In this document: one piece after another, positions 20,875 to 29,934 of the stretch
Layout: each line of letters starts with the position of its first letter
Numbering within the stretch: the stretch's first letter is position 1
Made by a program: the position numbers and the translations under genes
The notes under the pieces: generated by a model
Seen by the model: only the letters and a program-made list of their open reading frames with translations
Databases searched by the model: none
Told to the model about the DNA's origin: nothing
Assembly: GCA_035575135.1 (NCBI GenBank)
Contig: DATLYE010000078.1
Location: 124,001-188,000, forward strand
Origin: JANWXD01 sp035575135
Lineage (GTDB): Bacteria; Acidobacteriota; Terriglobia; Bryobacterales; Bryobacteraceae
DNA length: 64,000 nucleotides
Reading direction: 5' to 3'

Positions 20875-22227
20875 ATGTGGGCCGCCCGCGCGCCGATAGC
20901 CTCAACTGCCGCCGAGCGCCGGCGCGAAACGGATGAGCCTGGTCGCTACGGCAAGAGTCTTCTGATCCGCCGGGCACGCCAGTTGCTCACCTTGCGCGGG
21001 CCTGCCGGACCGCGGCGCGGTCTGGCGCTGCGGGACCTCGGGCTGGTCTCCCACGGCGCCCTGCTGATCTCCCAGGGGCGCGTCGTGGACGCCGGACCCG
21101 CGCACCGTGTGGAAAATCTCGCAGCGGCGCGCCATGCCGAGGAGATTGACGCCTCCGGATGCGTGGTCATGCCCGGGTTCGTGGATTGCCACACCCATCT
21201 GGTTTCTGGGCCCCCGCGGCTGGCCGACTACGAGATGCGGATCTCGGGTGCGTCCTACCATGACATTGCGGCCTCCGGCGGAGGAATCCTCTGGACGGTC
21301 AAAGCGGTGCGGGCCACCTCCTCCCCGGCCCTGCTCCGCCAGACTCGTCACCAGCTGGCATGGTTCATCCGGCATGGCACCACCACTGTCGAAGCCAAGA
21401 CGGGCTACGGACTGGACCGCACGGGCGAAATGAAGACCCTGCGCGTGCTGGCGGCCCTTAGCGGCAAGCCCCTGGACATCGTTCCGACCTATCTGGGCGC
21501 CCACGTGGTGCCTCCCGAATTCGAAGGCCGTGCCGAGGACTACATTGACTGGATGCAGGCCGAAATGATGCCGAGGATCCGGCGGCGCAAGCTGGCGCGC
21601 TTTGCCGACGTCTACTGCGACAGAAAGGCGTTCAGCCTGGAGGAAGCACGGCGATACCTGGAGGCGGCACGCCGGATGGGCTTCGAGCTGAAGATTCACG
21701 CCGAGCAGTTCTCCCACACCGGCGCCGCACGCCTCGGCGTCGAGCTCGGCGCCGTCAGCGTGGACCACCTGGAATGCGCCGACGCAGCCGACATTGCGGC
21801 TCTGGCGCAGTCGAACACCATCGCCGTGCTGCTGCCCGGCTCGGTCTTTCACCTTGGCCTTGACCGCTATGCGCCCGCCCGGGCTTTGATTGACCGCGGC
21901 GCGGCTGTGGCTCTGGCTACGGATTTCAACCCGGGAACGAGTCCGAGCTGCAGCATGCAGATGGTGATGGCACTGGCTTGCAGCCAGATGCGCATGACGC
22001 CGGCGGAGGCCATCAGCGCCGCAACCATTAACGCAGCCCACGCTGCCGGATGCGCCGCGGAGACCGGTTCTCTCGAGCCGGGCAAGCTCGCCGATCTCAT
22101 CATCCTCGACGTGCCGGACTATCGTGAGATCCCGTATCATTTCGGCGTCAATCTCGTGACCTGCACCATGAAGCGCGGGGTAATCTTGTACCGTCAGGGA
22201 GAGATTCATTGGCCCGAAGACTGGTAG
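20875..22227 (+). CDS. hutI: Imidazolonepropionase
   Basis: An amidohydrolase that opens imidazolonepropionate to N-formimino-glutamate, the third step of histidine breakdown. Metal and substrate motifs are FVDCHTHLVSG, GTTTVEAKTGYGLD, KIHAEQFSHTGAA, VDHLECA and ATDFNPGTSPSCSMQ. The ATG at 20875 has a purine-rich stretch (GAGGGAGCGGGAG) just before it and gives 450 residues, about 40 more than usual, so translation might start further in, near the LLIRRARQLL segment. Its last 19 nt overlap the ftcD fusion gene, so those two are translationally coupled. Confidence 0.93.
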   Translation: MWAARAPIASTAAERRRETDEPGRYGKSLLIRRARQLLTLRGPAGPRRGLALRDLGLVSHGALLISQGRVVDAGPAHRVENLAAARHAEEIDASGCVVMPGFVDCHTHLVSGPPRLADYEMRISGASYHDIAASGGGILWTVKAVRATSSPALLRQTRHQLAWFIRHGTTTVEAKTGYGLDRTGEMKTLRVLAALSGKPLDIVPTYLGAHVVPPEFEGRAEDYIDWMQAEMMPRIRRRKLARFADVYCDRKAFSLEEARRYLEAARRMGFELKIHAEQFSHTGAARLGVELGAVSVDHLECADAADIAALAQSNTIAVLLPGSVFHLGLDRYAPARALIDRGAAVALATDFNPGTSPSCSMQMVMALACSQMRMTPAEAISAATINAAHAAGCAAETGSLEPGKLADLIILDVPDYREIPYHFGVNLVTCTMKRGVILYRQGEIHWPEDW

Positions 22228-23627
22228 AGTGCGTGCCCAACTTCTCGGAGGGGCGCGACGCCGCCCGCGTCGAAGACATTGCCTCCGCCATCGCCTCCGT
22301 GCCCGGCGTGGTCATTCTGGACCGGGAGATGGACGCCGATCACAACCGCTCCGTGATCACGTTCGCCGGTCCGCCCGAAGCCGTTCTGGAAGCCGCCTTC
22401 CGCGGTGTGGAGCGCGCGGTAGCTCTGATTGATTTGAACCGCCATGAGGGCGTCCATCCGCGCATCGGCGCCGCCGACGTCGTGCCTTTCGTTCCCGTCG
22501 AAGGCGTGACCCTGGAGGACTGCGTGCGGCTGGCCGAACGGCTCGGCGAGGCAGTCTGGCAACGGCTCCGAGTGCCGGTGTACTTTTACGAGGCCGCCGC
22601 CCGCCGGCCCGAGCGTGTGAATCTGGAAAACATCCGCCGCGGTCAGTTTGAAGGGCTCCGCGAAGAGATAGAGACAAACCCGGACCGGGCGCCGGATCTC
22701 GGCGAGCCGCGCCTGCATCCGACGGCCGGCGCTACCGTAATCGGCGCCAGAAAGTTTCTGATCGCTTACAACATCAACCTTGGCACTGCGGACGTCGAGA
22801 TCGCCAAAAAGATCGCCCGCGCCATCCGTTTCTCGTCGGGCGGCTTCCGCTACGTCAAGGCCATGGGCGTGCCGCTGGCCTCGCGTAATCTCGCTCAGGT
22901 CTCCATGAACCTGACGGACTTCGAACAGACGCCGATCCACCGCGTCTTCGAGGCGGTTCGTACCGAGGCGGCCCGCTACGGCGTCAACATCGTCGGCAGC
23001 GAGATCGTGGGGCTGATCCCGCGAAAAGCCGTGGAGATGGCGGCCGAATTCTACTTGCGCTGCGAAAACTTCTCTTCCGGCGCGGTGCTCGAGAACCGGC
23101 TGGCCGGTGCCATGGAGTCCGCCGGTCTGGACGAGTTTCTGGAGGCGCTGGCGGCTCCGTCGGCAACCCCGGGTGGCGGCAGTGCGGCTGCGGCTGCGGG
23201 CGCGATGGCCGCCGCCCTCGGCGCGATGGTCGCCGGCCTCGCGAAGGTCTCCGCAGAGCAGTACACACAGGATCGGCTGTTCTTCTCCTCCGCGGTACGT
23301 CGCGATGCCCGCGCCTACGAAGCCGTGCTCGCCGCCTACAGAAAACCCAAAGAGGAACGCGGGCCCTTTGTTGAGGAAGCTCTCCGCCAGGCGGCCGCCG
23401 TCCCTCTGGAAGTGGCGGAACGCGCCGCTGCTCTCAAGCGCCGTCTGGGGGAGCTGGCGCAGCAGGCTCCGCCGAAGTTTTCCTCCGACATCGAAACGGC
23501 GCGGGCTCTGGCCTCCGCCGCCGTCACGGGAGCCGTCGCCAATGTGCGGATCAACCTGGCTTCGATCGCAGACGAAACCTACCGGCAGGCGGTGGAGGAA
23601 CGGCTGAGAGCGCTAGAATCGGACTAG
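22209..23627 (+). CDS. Glutamate formimidoyltransferase / formiminotetrahydrofolate cyclodeaminase fusion
   Basis: A 472-residue bifunctional protein. Residues 1 to about 295 are a formimidoyltransferase (VECVPNFSEGRD at the start, DADHNRSVITF, HPRIGAADVVPF, HPTAGATVIGARKFLIAYN). Residues about 305-472 are a cyclodeaminase-type four-helix domain beginning at LDEFLEALAAPSATPGGGSAAA. It moves the formimino group from formiminoglutamate to tetrahydrofolate and then releases ammonia, linking histidine breakdown to the one-carbon pool. The start is TTG with GGGAGA 5-6 nt upstream, and the gene overlaps hutI by 19 nt. The domain order is the same as in animal FTCD, but the protein is shorter. Confidence 0.93.
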   Translation: MARRLVECVPNFSEGRDAARVEDIASAIASVPGVVILDREMDADHNRSVITFAGPPEAVLEAAFRGVERAVALIDLNRHEGVHPRIGAADVVPFVPVEGVTLEDCVRLAERLGEAVWQRLRVPVYFYEAAARRPERVNLENIRRGQFEGLREEIETNPDRAPDLGEPRLHPTAGATVIGARKFLIAYNINLGTADVEIAKKIARAIRFSSGGFRYVKAMGVPLASRNLAQVSMNLTDFEQTPIHRVFEAVRTEAARYGVNIVGSEIVGLIPRKAVEMAAEFYLRCENFSSGAVLENRLAGAMESAGLDEFLEALAAPSATPGGGSAAAAAGAMAAALGAMVAGLAKVSAEQYTQDRLFFSSAVRRDARAYEAVLAAYRKPKEERGPFVEEALRQAAAVPLEVAERAAALKRRLGELAQQAPPKFSSDIETARALASAAVTGAVANVRINLASIADETYRQAVEERLRALESD

Positions 23628-24514
23628 TGCTGGTTACGATTCAACCCGCCGGAACGCGCCCCGCATGGTTACGCGCGCCGGCGCCCGCCGGAGAAAACTA
23701 CCGGGAGCTGAAGGCTCTTGTGGAGCGCCTGCGACTCCACACGGTCTGCGAAAGCGCCGCCTGCCCGAACGTGGGCGAGTGCTGGAACCAGCGCACGGCT
23801 ACGTTCATGATCCTGGGTAATGTGTGCACGCGGCGCTGCGGTTTTTGCGCCGTACGCAAAGGTGCGCCTCTGCCGGTGGACTATGACGAACCCCGCCGCG
23901 TCGCTCAGGCCGTGGCCGCCCTCGGGCTCCGCTATGCGGTCATCACCAGCGTGAATCGTGACGACCGCAAGGACGGCGGCGCGGAGTTGTTTGCACTGAC
24001 GATTCAGGCCATCCGCGCCCACGTCCCGGGCTGCCAGGTGGAGGTGCTTATCCCGGACTTCCAGGGTTCTCACGACGCCATGGATATCGTGCTCGGCGCC
24101 TCCCCCGACGTGCTCAATCACAACATCGAAACCGTGCCGCGTCTTTACCGGCAGGTACGGCTCGGTGCGCGCTACGAGCGGTCTCTCGATCTGCTGGCCT
24201 ACTCCAAACGCCGCCGCCCGGACATCCCCACCAAGTCCGGCCTGATGGTGGGGCTGGGAGAAACCCTCGAAGAGGTGCTAGCGGTGATGCGCGATCTGCG
24301 CAGCTCCGGCGTGGACATCCTGACCATCGGCCAGTACTTGCGGCCCTCCCCCCGCCACCTGCCCGTCATCCGGTTTGTGCCCCCGGAGGAGTTTGTCGAG
24401 TTGGCCCGCGCGGGCCGTCAAATGGGGTTCCGCCACGTCGAGTCCGGCCCGCTCGTCCGCAGTTCCTACCATGCCCGGGCCGCGGCCGGAGCCGTGACCC
24501 CCTCAGCTGCGTAG
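23627..24514 (+). CDS. lipA: Lipoyl synthase
   Basis: A radical SAM enzyme inserting two sulfurs into octanoyl-lipoyl domains. The auxiliary iron-sulfur cluster cysteines are C41, C46 and C52 (CESAACPNVGEC), the SAM cluster is C67-x3-C71-x2-C74 (CTRRCGFC), and the C-terminal RSSYHA motif that binds the auxiliary cluster is intact. At 295 residues it has normal length. The start is a GTG that shares one base with the ftcD stop (TAGTG). lipB is not adjacent, so clustering with the hut genes looks incidental. Its 3' end overlaps the convergent isomerase gene by 12 nt. Confidence 0.96.
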   Translation: MLVTIQPAGTRPAWLRAPAPAGENYRELKALVERLRLHTVCESAACPNVGECWNQRTATFMILGNVCTRRCGFCAVRKGAPLPVDYDEPRRVAQAVAALGLRYAVITSVNRDDRKDGGAELFALTIQAIRAHVPGCQVEVLIPDFQGSHDAMDIVLGASPDVLNHNIETVPRLYRQVRLGARYERSLDLLAYSKRRRPDIPTKSGLMVGLGETLEEVLAVMRDLRSSGVDILTIGQYLRPSPRHLPVIRFVPPEEFVELARAGRQMGFRHVESGPLVRSSYHARAAAGAVTPSAA

Positions 24515-25324
24515 GGCTGCGAGCACGCCTCGCATGTAGCCGATCGAACGGTGCATGCCCGGCAAGGGATTGTCAGGATGGATCTCGTATTCGAGCATCA
24601 CCCCGCCCTGATAGTTCATCTGCCGCAGCAGTCTGAACATCCCGACAATCGGCAGCACGCCGTCGCCCACCGCCACCTGGCTCGCCCTGGCCGACGTGTC
24701 GCGGAGATCCTTGGCGTGGATGTCGAACAGTCGCGGGCCCGCTTCCCGGATGGATTCCAGAATATCGGCGCCCGTGCGGGCCGTGTGGCCGATGTCTATG
24801 CACAATCCCATGCGCGGATCCATGTTCCGCACCGCCTCCAGCACACTCCGCGGCGTCGGGAAATGCTTGTCTTCGGGACCGTGGTTGTGGATCGCCGCCC
24901 GGATGTCGAACTCCCGCACCAGCTTCTCCACTTCCGGCAGGGTTTCGTGCGAAGGCGCGCACACCATCATCGGCATGCCGCAGGCCTTGGCGTATTCGAA
25001 CATCCGTCGCAGTTCGGCGGGGTTTTTCAGCTCGATATTGCCGCCGCTCAGGATGGTAAGGCCCGCCTCGCGGAACTCTCTGGCTCCGGCCTCAAGTTCC
25101 GCGGGCGGCAGTTCGTACGGCAGGTGAAAGGACTTGATGCTGACGTAGCGCACTCCCAGCTCCCGCAGCATCTCGATCGCTTTCGCACGCGGGAACTTGC
25201 GCAGCGAGTAGGTGGCCACCCCGAGCTTGATGTCCTCAGCCGCGGCAGCCGCCCGCGCGAGCGGACCGAATGCGGCAACCCCGGGTGCCGCCAGAAAGGT
25301 GCGGCGCGAAACAGTAGCAGTCAT
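24503..25324 (-). CDS. Tat-exported sugar phosphate isomerase/epimerase-like TIM-barrel protein
   Basis: A 273-residue TIM-barrel protein of the xylose-isomerase-like superfamily with a twin-arginine leader (SRRTFLAAPGVAAFG). Candidate metal positions are AIHNHGPEDKHFPTP, CIDIGHTARTG, FDIHAKDLRD and the final EYEIHPDNP. Its start lies 26 nt downstream of the ABC exporter gene on the same strand, so it may be the last gene of the lpxC operon. The substrate is unknown. It is related to, but clearly diverged from, the protein at 4905-5753. Confidence 0.85.
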   Translation of the reverse strand: MTATVSRRTFLAAPGVAAFGPLARAAAAAEDIKLGVATYSLRKFPRAKAIEMLRELGVRYVSIKSFHLPYELPPAELEAGAREFREAGLTILSGGNIELKNPAELRRMFEYAKACGMPMMVCAPSHETLPEVEKLVREFDIRAAIHNHGPEDKHFPTPRSVLEAVRNMDPRMGLCIDIGHTARTGADILESIREAGPRLFDIHAKDLRDTSARASQVAVGDGVLPIVGMFRLLRQMNYQGGVMLEYEIHPDNPLPGMHRSIGYMRGVLAALRS

Positions 25325-25350
25325 AGCGCTACGGATCTTATCACAGACGG

Positions 25351-27093
25351 TCAGATCGCTTCGAGTTCCTCTTCGAGCAACTGTCGCTGGTAGAGATCGG
25401 CGTAGTAGCCTCCCAAGGCCAGCAATTCGGCGTGCGTCCCCTCCTCGGCCAGACGCCCGTTTTCGATCACGAAAACTCGGTCGGCGTTGCGCACCGTCGA
25501 GACCCGGTGAGAGATGAGGATCGTCGTGCGTTCGCGCATCAGACCGGCCAGGCGGCTCAGGATGCGAGCCTCGGTCTCCGTGTCCACGCTGGAGAGTGCG
25601 TCGTCCAGAATCAGGATCCGAGGATTGCGCAGGATGGCCCGCGCAATGGCCGTACGCTGCTTCTGCCCCCCGGAGAGCGTGATGCCCCGTTCGCCGACGA
25701 GGGTGTCGTATCCGTTGGGGAAGCCGGCCACATCCGGGTCCAGGCCCGCCACTTCCGCAGCGCGGCGGATCTCCTCCTCGGAAGCCCCCGGGACGCCGAA
25801 GGCGATGTTCTCGGCCAGCGTCGCGCTGAACAGAAACGTCTCCTGCGGTACGAAGCCGATCTGGCGCCGCAGCTCCTCTGGCGAAAACTCGCGCACGTCC
25901 ACCCCGTCCACGAGGACGCAGCCGGCATCCGGGTCGAGCAGCCGGGGAATGAGCTGCACGAGCGTGGTTTTCCCGCTTCCGGTGTGCCCCACGATGGCTA
26001 CCGTCGCGCCCGCGGGGATCCGCAGCGTTACGCCGTCCAGAGCCCGGCGTCCGTTGTAGGCCACCACCACGTCGCGGAACTGGATCTCACCGCGCAGCGG
26101 CTTGGGCACGGGGCGCGGCTGGGCGGGTGCAGTGATCGTCGGCTGCTCTCGCAGAATCTCGTTGATGCGCTTGAGAGATGCGGTGCCGCGCTGCATCAGG
26201 TTCACAACCCAGCCGAAGGCGATCATCGGCCACACGAGCATGGCCATGTAGGTGTTGAACATCACGAAGTGGCCGAGCGTGATGCGCCCTTCGAGCAGCC
26301 GCGCTCCGCCGACCCACAACACAATCAGCAGCATCACCCCCACCAGCGTCTGGAGCACAGGCATGAACATCCCCGACAGCCGCGCCAGCCGCAGGTTCTC
26401 CTTGATGTAGGCCCGGTTCAGTAGCTCGAAGCGGCGCAGTTCCGATTCCTCCTGCACGTAGGCCCGGATCACCCGCACACCGGCGACGTTCTCCTGGACG
26501 CGGCTGCTGATGTCGGAGAACATCTTCTGGATCCGCTCGAAGCGGTGGTGAATGCGGCGGCCGAAATACGAGACCGACAGGCTCACCAGCGGGGCCGGCG
26601 CCAGCGCCGCCAGCGTCAGCGGCCAGTCCACCCACAGCATCACGCTGATGACGAATACGGCGGTCAGGCTGGTCTCGGTCCAGTACATGATGCCCGGGCC
26701 GAGCATCATGCGCACGGCGTTGAGGTCGTTGGTGGCCCGGGCCATGATGTCGCCGGTGCGCATCCGTCGGTAGTAATCCGGTGACAGCCGGACCAGGGAA
26801 GCGAACAGGTCGTTGCGCAGGTCGTATTCGATGTCCCGGGAGATGCCGATAATGATGACCCGCATGAAGTATTGAAAAACGCCCTTTATGGCTGACAGTC
26901 CGACCAGCGCGCCGGCGAACTGCAACAGCACGCCGAGGCGGAAGCCGCCGGTGATTGCGTCCACTCCGCGGCCGATCAGCCAGGGCTGGATGGCAGCGGT
27001 GAGGTCTTTGAGCACCAAAAACCCCAGTCCCGCCAGCAGGCCGGGGCGGTAGCGCCACAGGTAGGGCCACAGGGTGCGCAGGTGTTCCTTCAT
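25351..27093 (-). CDS. MsbA-like ABC exporter (fused membrane and ATPase domains)
   Basis: A 580-residue half-transporter that works as a homo- or heterodimer. Six transmembrane helices occupy about residues 15-320. The ATPase has Walker A GHTGSGKTT, Q-loop FVPQETFLF, signature LSGGQKQR, Walker B ILILDDALSSVD and the H-loop ISHRVSTV. Position four genes below lpxC suggests export of lipid A core or another envelope lipid (MsbA role), but drug exporters have the same layout, so this is an inference. It starts 4 nt after the YdcF-like gene stops. Confidence 0.9.
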   Translation of the reverse strand: MKEHLRTLWPYLWRYRPGLLAGLGFLVLKDLTAAIQPWLIGRGVDAITGGFRLGVLLQFAGALVGLSAIKGVFQYFMRVIIIGISRDIEYDLRNDLFASLVRLSPDYYRRMRTGDIMARATNDLNAVRMMLGPGIMYWTETSLTAVFVISVMLWVDWPLTLAALAPAPLVSLSVSYFGRRIHHRFERIQKMFSDISSRVQENVAGVRVIRAYVQEESELRRFELLNRAYIKENLRLARLSGMFMPVLQTLVGVMLLIVLWVGGARLLEGRITLGHFVMFNTYMAMLVWPMIAFGWVVNLMQRGTASLKRINEILREQPTITAPAQPRPVPKPLRGEIQFRDVVVAYNGRRALDGVTLRIPAGATVAIVGHTGSGKTTLVQLIPRLLDPDAGCVLVDGVDVREFSPEELRRQIGFVPQETFLFSATLAENIAFGVPGASEEEIRRAAEVAGLDPDVAGFPNGYDTLVGERGITLSGGQKQRTAIARAILRNPRILILDDALSSVDTETEARILSRLAGLMRERTTILISHRVSTVRNADRVFVIENGRLAEEGTHAELLALGGYYADLYQRQLLEEELEAI

Positions 27094-27097
27094 CCCT

Positions 27098-27691
27098 TCA
27101 GAAGCCGAACCATCCGGTCACGGTCTTGAGCGCTTCGTAGAACCACTGCTTGCGTCCCTGACGCGTTTGCCACCAAGTGTCCGCGCGGAAGAACGCGTCC
27201 GGAGCCGCGACGACCCGGATCTGCAGGTCCGGCGCAAGCGAGCGGTAAATGGCGCCCGCACGGCGCGTGTGATAGTCGCTCGTCACAATCAGCACGGAGC
27301 GGATCCCTCGCCGGCGGAGTTCCGGAAGGACGGCCTGAGCCTCCTCGCGGGTGGAGTAGCCGCGGTGATGAAGATGCACAAACCAATGCTCCGGAAAGCC
27401 CCGGCGCACAGCGAACGGGATGGCCAGGTCGCATTCATGATAGCCGTAAGCGCCGTCCGGGCCGCTCACCAGCGCGCGGGGCACGTAGCCCCGGCGCACT
27501 AATTCGCCGGCCTTCAAAATCCGGTTCCCCCACCAGTCCCCGGCCAGCACGACCGCCAGTTCTGCGCGTCCCGGGGGATCCGCCCGCACCAGAAAGCCGC
27601 CCAGCGCCGCCAGCCACCAGCCGTGCGTCAGCGCGCCCGCCGCCACGATGAGGGCGCAAACTCCCGCGGCCTGAAGGATGCGGCGGCGCAA
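27098..27691 (-). CDS. YdcF/ElyC-like DUF218 protein
   Basis: A 197-residue protein with one N-terminal transmembrane segment and a DUF218 domain. Recognisable are ELAVVLAGDWWGNRILKAGEL, a middle TREEAQAVLPELRRRG and VLIVTSDYHTRRA. DUF218 proteins such as ElyC and SanA act in envelope carrier-lipid or peptidoglycan precursor homeostasis, although the reaction is not known. It is packed between the PH-like gene (3 nt) and the ABC exporter (4 nt), which fits an envelope operon. Confidence 0.85.
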   Translation of the reverse strand: MRRRILQAAGVCALIVAAGALTHGWWLAALGGFLVRADPPGRAELAVVLAGDWWGNRILKAGELVRRGYVPRALVSGPDGAYGYHECDLAIPFAVRRGFPEHWFVHLHHRGYSTREEAQAVLPELRRRGIRSVLIVTSDYHTRRAGAIYRSLAPDLQIRVVAAPDAFFRADTWWQTRQGRKQWFYEALKTVTGWFGF

Positions 27692-27694
27692 GGA

Positions 27695-28258
27695 CTACTT
27701 CTCGTCGTCGAGCTCGTCGGCGTCCAGCCGCCGGACCGCTCGCAGGCGCTGGTAGAGACGCTCCACTTCCTCCTCGTCCTCCGGGCGCAGCAGCCGGTAG
27801 CGGGGCGACGGCAGCCGGCGGCGGTCCGCCGGAGCCGACAAAGCCTCGCCCCAGAACTGACGGTGCGGCACGCCGTCAATCAACGCCTCGCGCGCATGCC
27901 GGCGGAGCTGGCGAAGCAGGCTGTGTGCGGAATCCAGGTCGCCCGGATACACGAGCGTGACGCGCGAGTCGTCGAACAGAGTCAGGTGGACAATCAGAGG
28001 TGAGAGCCAGCCGGTGCGGTCCACGCGGCGAATGTCGGACCACGGGATGGCGCGACTGCCGACCAGCAGGTGCGTGTCGTGGATCTCGATGGGAGGGCGC
28101 AGCGCCAACAATACCAGAACCGCCGAACTGAGCAGGAAAAACACGAACGCTGCCGCAGCCGGGGCCCAGTCCATCGCCACCCATCCGGAAAGCGCCGCCA
28201 GGACCCACGTGGCGAGTCCGGCCCAGAAGTAACGGCGGGAAGGCAGGTAGCGTGTCAT
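27695..28258 (-). CDS. Two-helix membrane protein with PH-like domain
   Basis: A 187-residue protein. The ATG at 28258 is chosen over a GTG four codons upstream because GGGAG is 5 nt before it. Two transmembrane helices lie at about residues 11-50, followed by a compact beta domain resembling bacterial PH-like regions (IEIHDTHLLVGSRAIPWSDIRRVDRTGW) and an acidic C-terminus. The similarity is by pattern only. Function unknown; it lies between the phosphatidyltransferase and YdcF-like genes. Confidence 0.65.
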   Translation of the reverse strand: MTRYLPSRRYFWAGLATWVLAALSGWVAMDWAPAAAAFVFFLLSSAVLVLLALRPPIEIHDTHLLVGSRAIPWSDIRRVDRTGWLSPLIVHLTLFDDSRVTLVYPGDLDSAHSLLRQLRRHAREALIDGVPHRQFWGEALSAPADRRRLPSPRYRLLRPEDEEEVERLYQRLRAVRRLDADELDDEK

Positions 28259-28301
28259 GGCTGCTCCCACTCTCTAAGACTACCCCCGGCCGTTTGCGGC
28301 G

Positions 28302-28850
28302 TCAACGGCGCGAGGCGCCGGCCGAGAGCGCCCGCCGGATCTGCCAGGCGTAGTGCAGTCCGCTCCAAACGGTGCAGGCTCCGGCGGCGGGGATCAGCAA
28401 CCGCGTGGCGGCAGCCAACAGGCGCGACTCAAGGGCGGGAGCCGCCAGGGCCGCAAGGGCCGTCAGAATCTGAAAGGTCGTGGAAAGCTTGCCCCAACGC
28501 GAAGGGCGGAAATTGCGAAAGTCGGTCCACAGCAGAATGGCGCCGGCCACGCACAGAATGGCCAGATCCCGTGCGAAGACGACAGTCACCAGCCACCAGG
28601 GCAGCAGCTCCACGAAACCGAGAGCCAGATACACCGCGGCCAGCAACACCTTGTCAGCGATCGGATCCAGGTACGCTCCCAGGCGCGTCTGCCAGCCGTA
28701 CCGCCGGGCCAGCAAGCCGTCGGCGCCGTCCGTGGCTCCGGCCACCGCCAGCAGTATGAGAGCCTGGCGGTAGCTTCCGGCGACGATCCAAGCCACTACC
28801 GGAGGCGTCAAGGCGAGACGGGCCGCAGAGAGCAGGTTCGCAGGATTCAA
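28302..28850 (-). CDS. CDP-alcohol phosphatidyltransferase (PgsA-like)
   Basis: A 182-residue inner-membrane enzyme that joins a CDP-diacylglycerol-type donor to an alcohol such as glycerol-3-phosphate. The signature D-x2-DG-x2-AR-x8-G-x3-D-x3-D is exact: D41, D44, G45, A48, R49, G58, D62, D66. Four to five hydrophobic helices are visible. No ATG is available near the N-terminus. TTG at 28850 gives the usual beginning NPANLLSAARLAL, with AGGA about 11 nt upstream. The longer frame would run into lpxC. It starts 20 nt after the lpxC stop. The acceptor cannot be told from sequence alone, though phosphatidylglycerophosphate synthase is the likeliest. Confidence 0.88.
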   Translation of the reverse strand: MNPANLLSAARLALTPPVVAWIVAGSYRQALILLAVAGATDGADGLLARRYGWQTRLGAYLDPIADKVLLAAVYLALGFVELLPWWLVTVVFARDLAILCVAGAILLWTDFRNFRPSRWGKLSTTFQILTALAALAAPALESRLLAAATRLLIPAAGACTVWSGLHYAWQIRRALSAGASRR

Positions 28851-28870
28851 GCAGGTCCGGGTCCTGGAAC

Positions 28871-29776
28871 CTACGTTACCAAAGCATGCGCCACGCGCGA
28901 GGCCAGTTCGTCGAAGCTGACGAACTCGTGCAGAGACGGATCGGACATGATCCGCCGGACCAGCGCCACATGCATCGCATGGCCGGCCCGCTCTGCGACG
29001 ACATGGCCCAAAAGCGGCTGCCGGATCAGCGCCAGGTCCCCGATCAAATCCAGGGCTTTGTGGCGGCAGCACTCGTCCGGAAAGCGCAGGCCGCCCGGGT
29101 TCATCACGCCCCGCTGATCGAAGCAGACCGCATTGTCGAGCGATGCGCCGCGGATCAAACCCATGTCGCGCAGGCGGTCCAGCTCGTGAGCGAACCCGAA
29201 CGTGCGCGCCGGGGCAATCTCGGTTGCGTAGCGCAGCGGCGTCACCTCGAACTCCAGCACCTGACGCCCGACCATAGGGTGGTCAAAGAACACGTCGCAG
29301 GTCAGCCGGAAACTGTCCGCCGGGAGAATGGAGATGCGCCTGCCGTGGTCCTCCAACGTTACCGGACGGCGGATGCGGAGATATTTCCTCTGGCGGCGCA
29401 GCGGTGCAATGCCCGCCTCCTCCAGCATCTTCACGAACGGCAAACCGCTGCCGTCCAGAATGGGCACTTCGAGGTTGTCAATCTCGACGAAGGCATTGTC
29501 CACGCCCATGCTGTAGAGCACGCTCAGCAGGTGTTCCGTCGTGGAGATCAACACGCCTTGCCTCATCAGGCTCGTCGCGTAGCTGACGCGCGCCACATGT
29601 CGCCAGTCGGCCGGAATCCGGAACCCGTCGAGATCGGTTCGGACGAATACGATCCCGGTCCCTGCCGGAGCCGGCAGCAGGCGGAGCCTGACCGGCGCTC
29701 CGCTGTGCAGCCCGATCCCGGAGGTGGCAACGGGCCTGCGAATCGTCGTCTCGAAGCGCAGAGCGGAGGAAGTCAT
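28871..29776 (-). CDS. lpxC: UDP-3-O-acyl-N-acetylglucosamine deacetylase
   Basis: A zinc deacetylase catalysing the committed step of lipid A synthesis. The ATG at 29776 is preferred to an upstream TTG because the conserved part begins a few residues later (RRPVATSGIGLHSG). Zinc His82 sits in STTEHLLS; the second site is HKALDLIGDL and the catalytic His is in AGHAMHVALV. At 301 residues it is normal. Its presence shows a Gram-negative lipopolysaccharide outer membrane. It is first in a minus-strand operon with pgsA-like, PH-like, ydcF-like and ABC exporter genes. There is no clear Shine-Dalgarno. Confidence 0.95.
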   Translation of the reverse strand: MTSSALRFETTIRRPVATSGIGLHSGAPVRLRLLPAPAGTGIVFVRTDLDGFRIPADWRHVARVSYATSLMRQGVLISTTEHLLSVLYSMGVDNAFVEIDNLEVPILDGSGLPFVKMLEEAGIAPLRRQRKYLRIRRPVTLEDHGRRISILPADSFRLTCDVFFDHPMVGRQVLEFEVTPLRYATEIAPARTFGFAHELDRLRDMGLIRGASLDNAVCFDQRGVMNPGGLRFPDECCRHKALDLIGDLALIRQPLLGHVVAERAGHAMHVALVRRIMSDPSLHEFVSFDELASRVAHALVT

Positions 29777-29934
29777 CTGAGCACCCGCACTTGTGAGGAC
29801 CCGCACATGCAATCCAACGTCCAACCGCGATCTCTCTTCTTATCAGTCGCTTGTTTCGCTAGTGGTGTTGCAGGAATACAACAGTCCGCGCCGAGACGTG
29901 GCAAAGCGGCAGCGTAGGCTATGATTGGGGGAGC

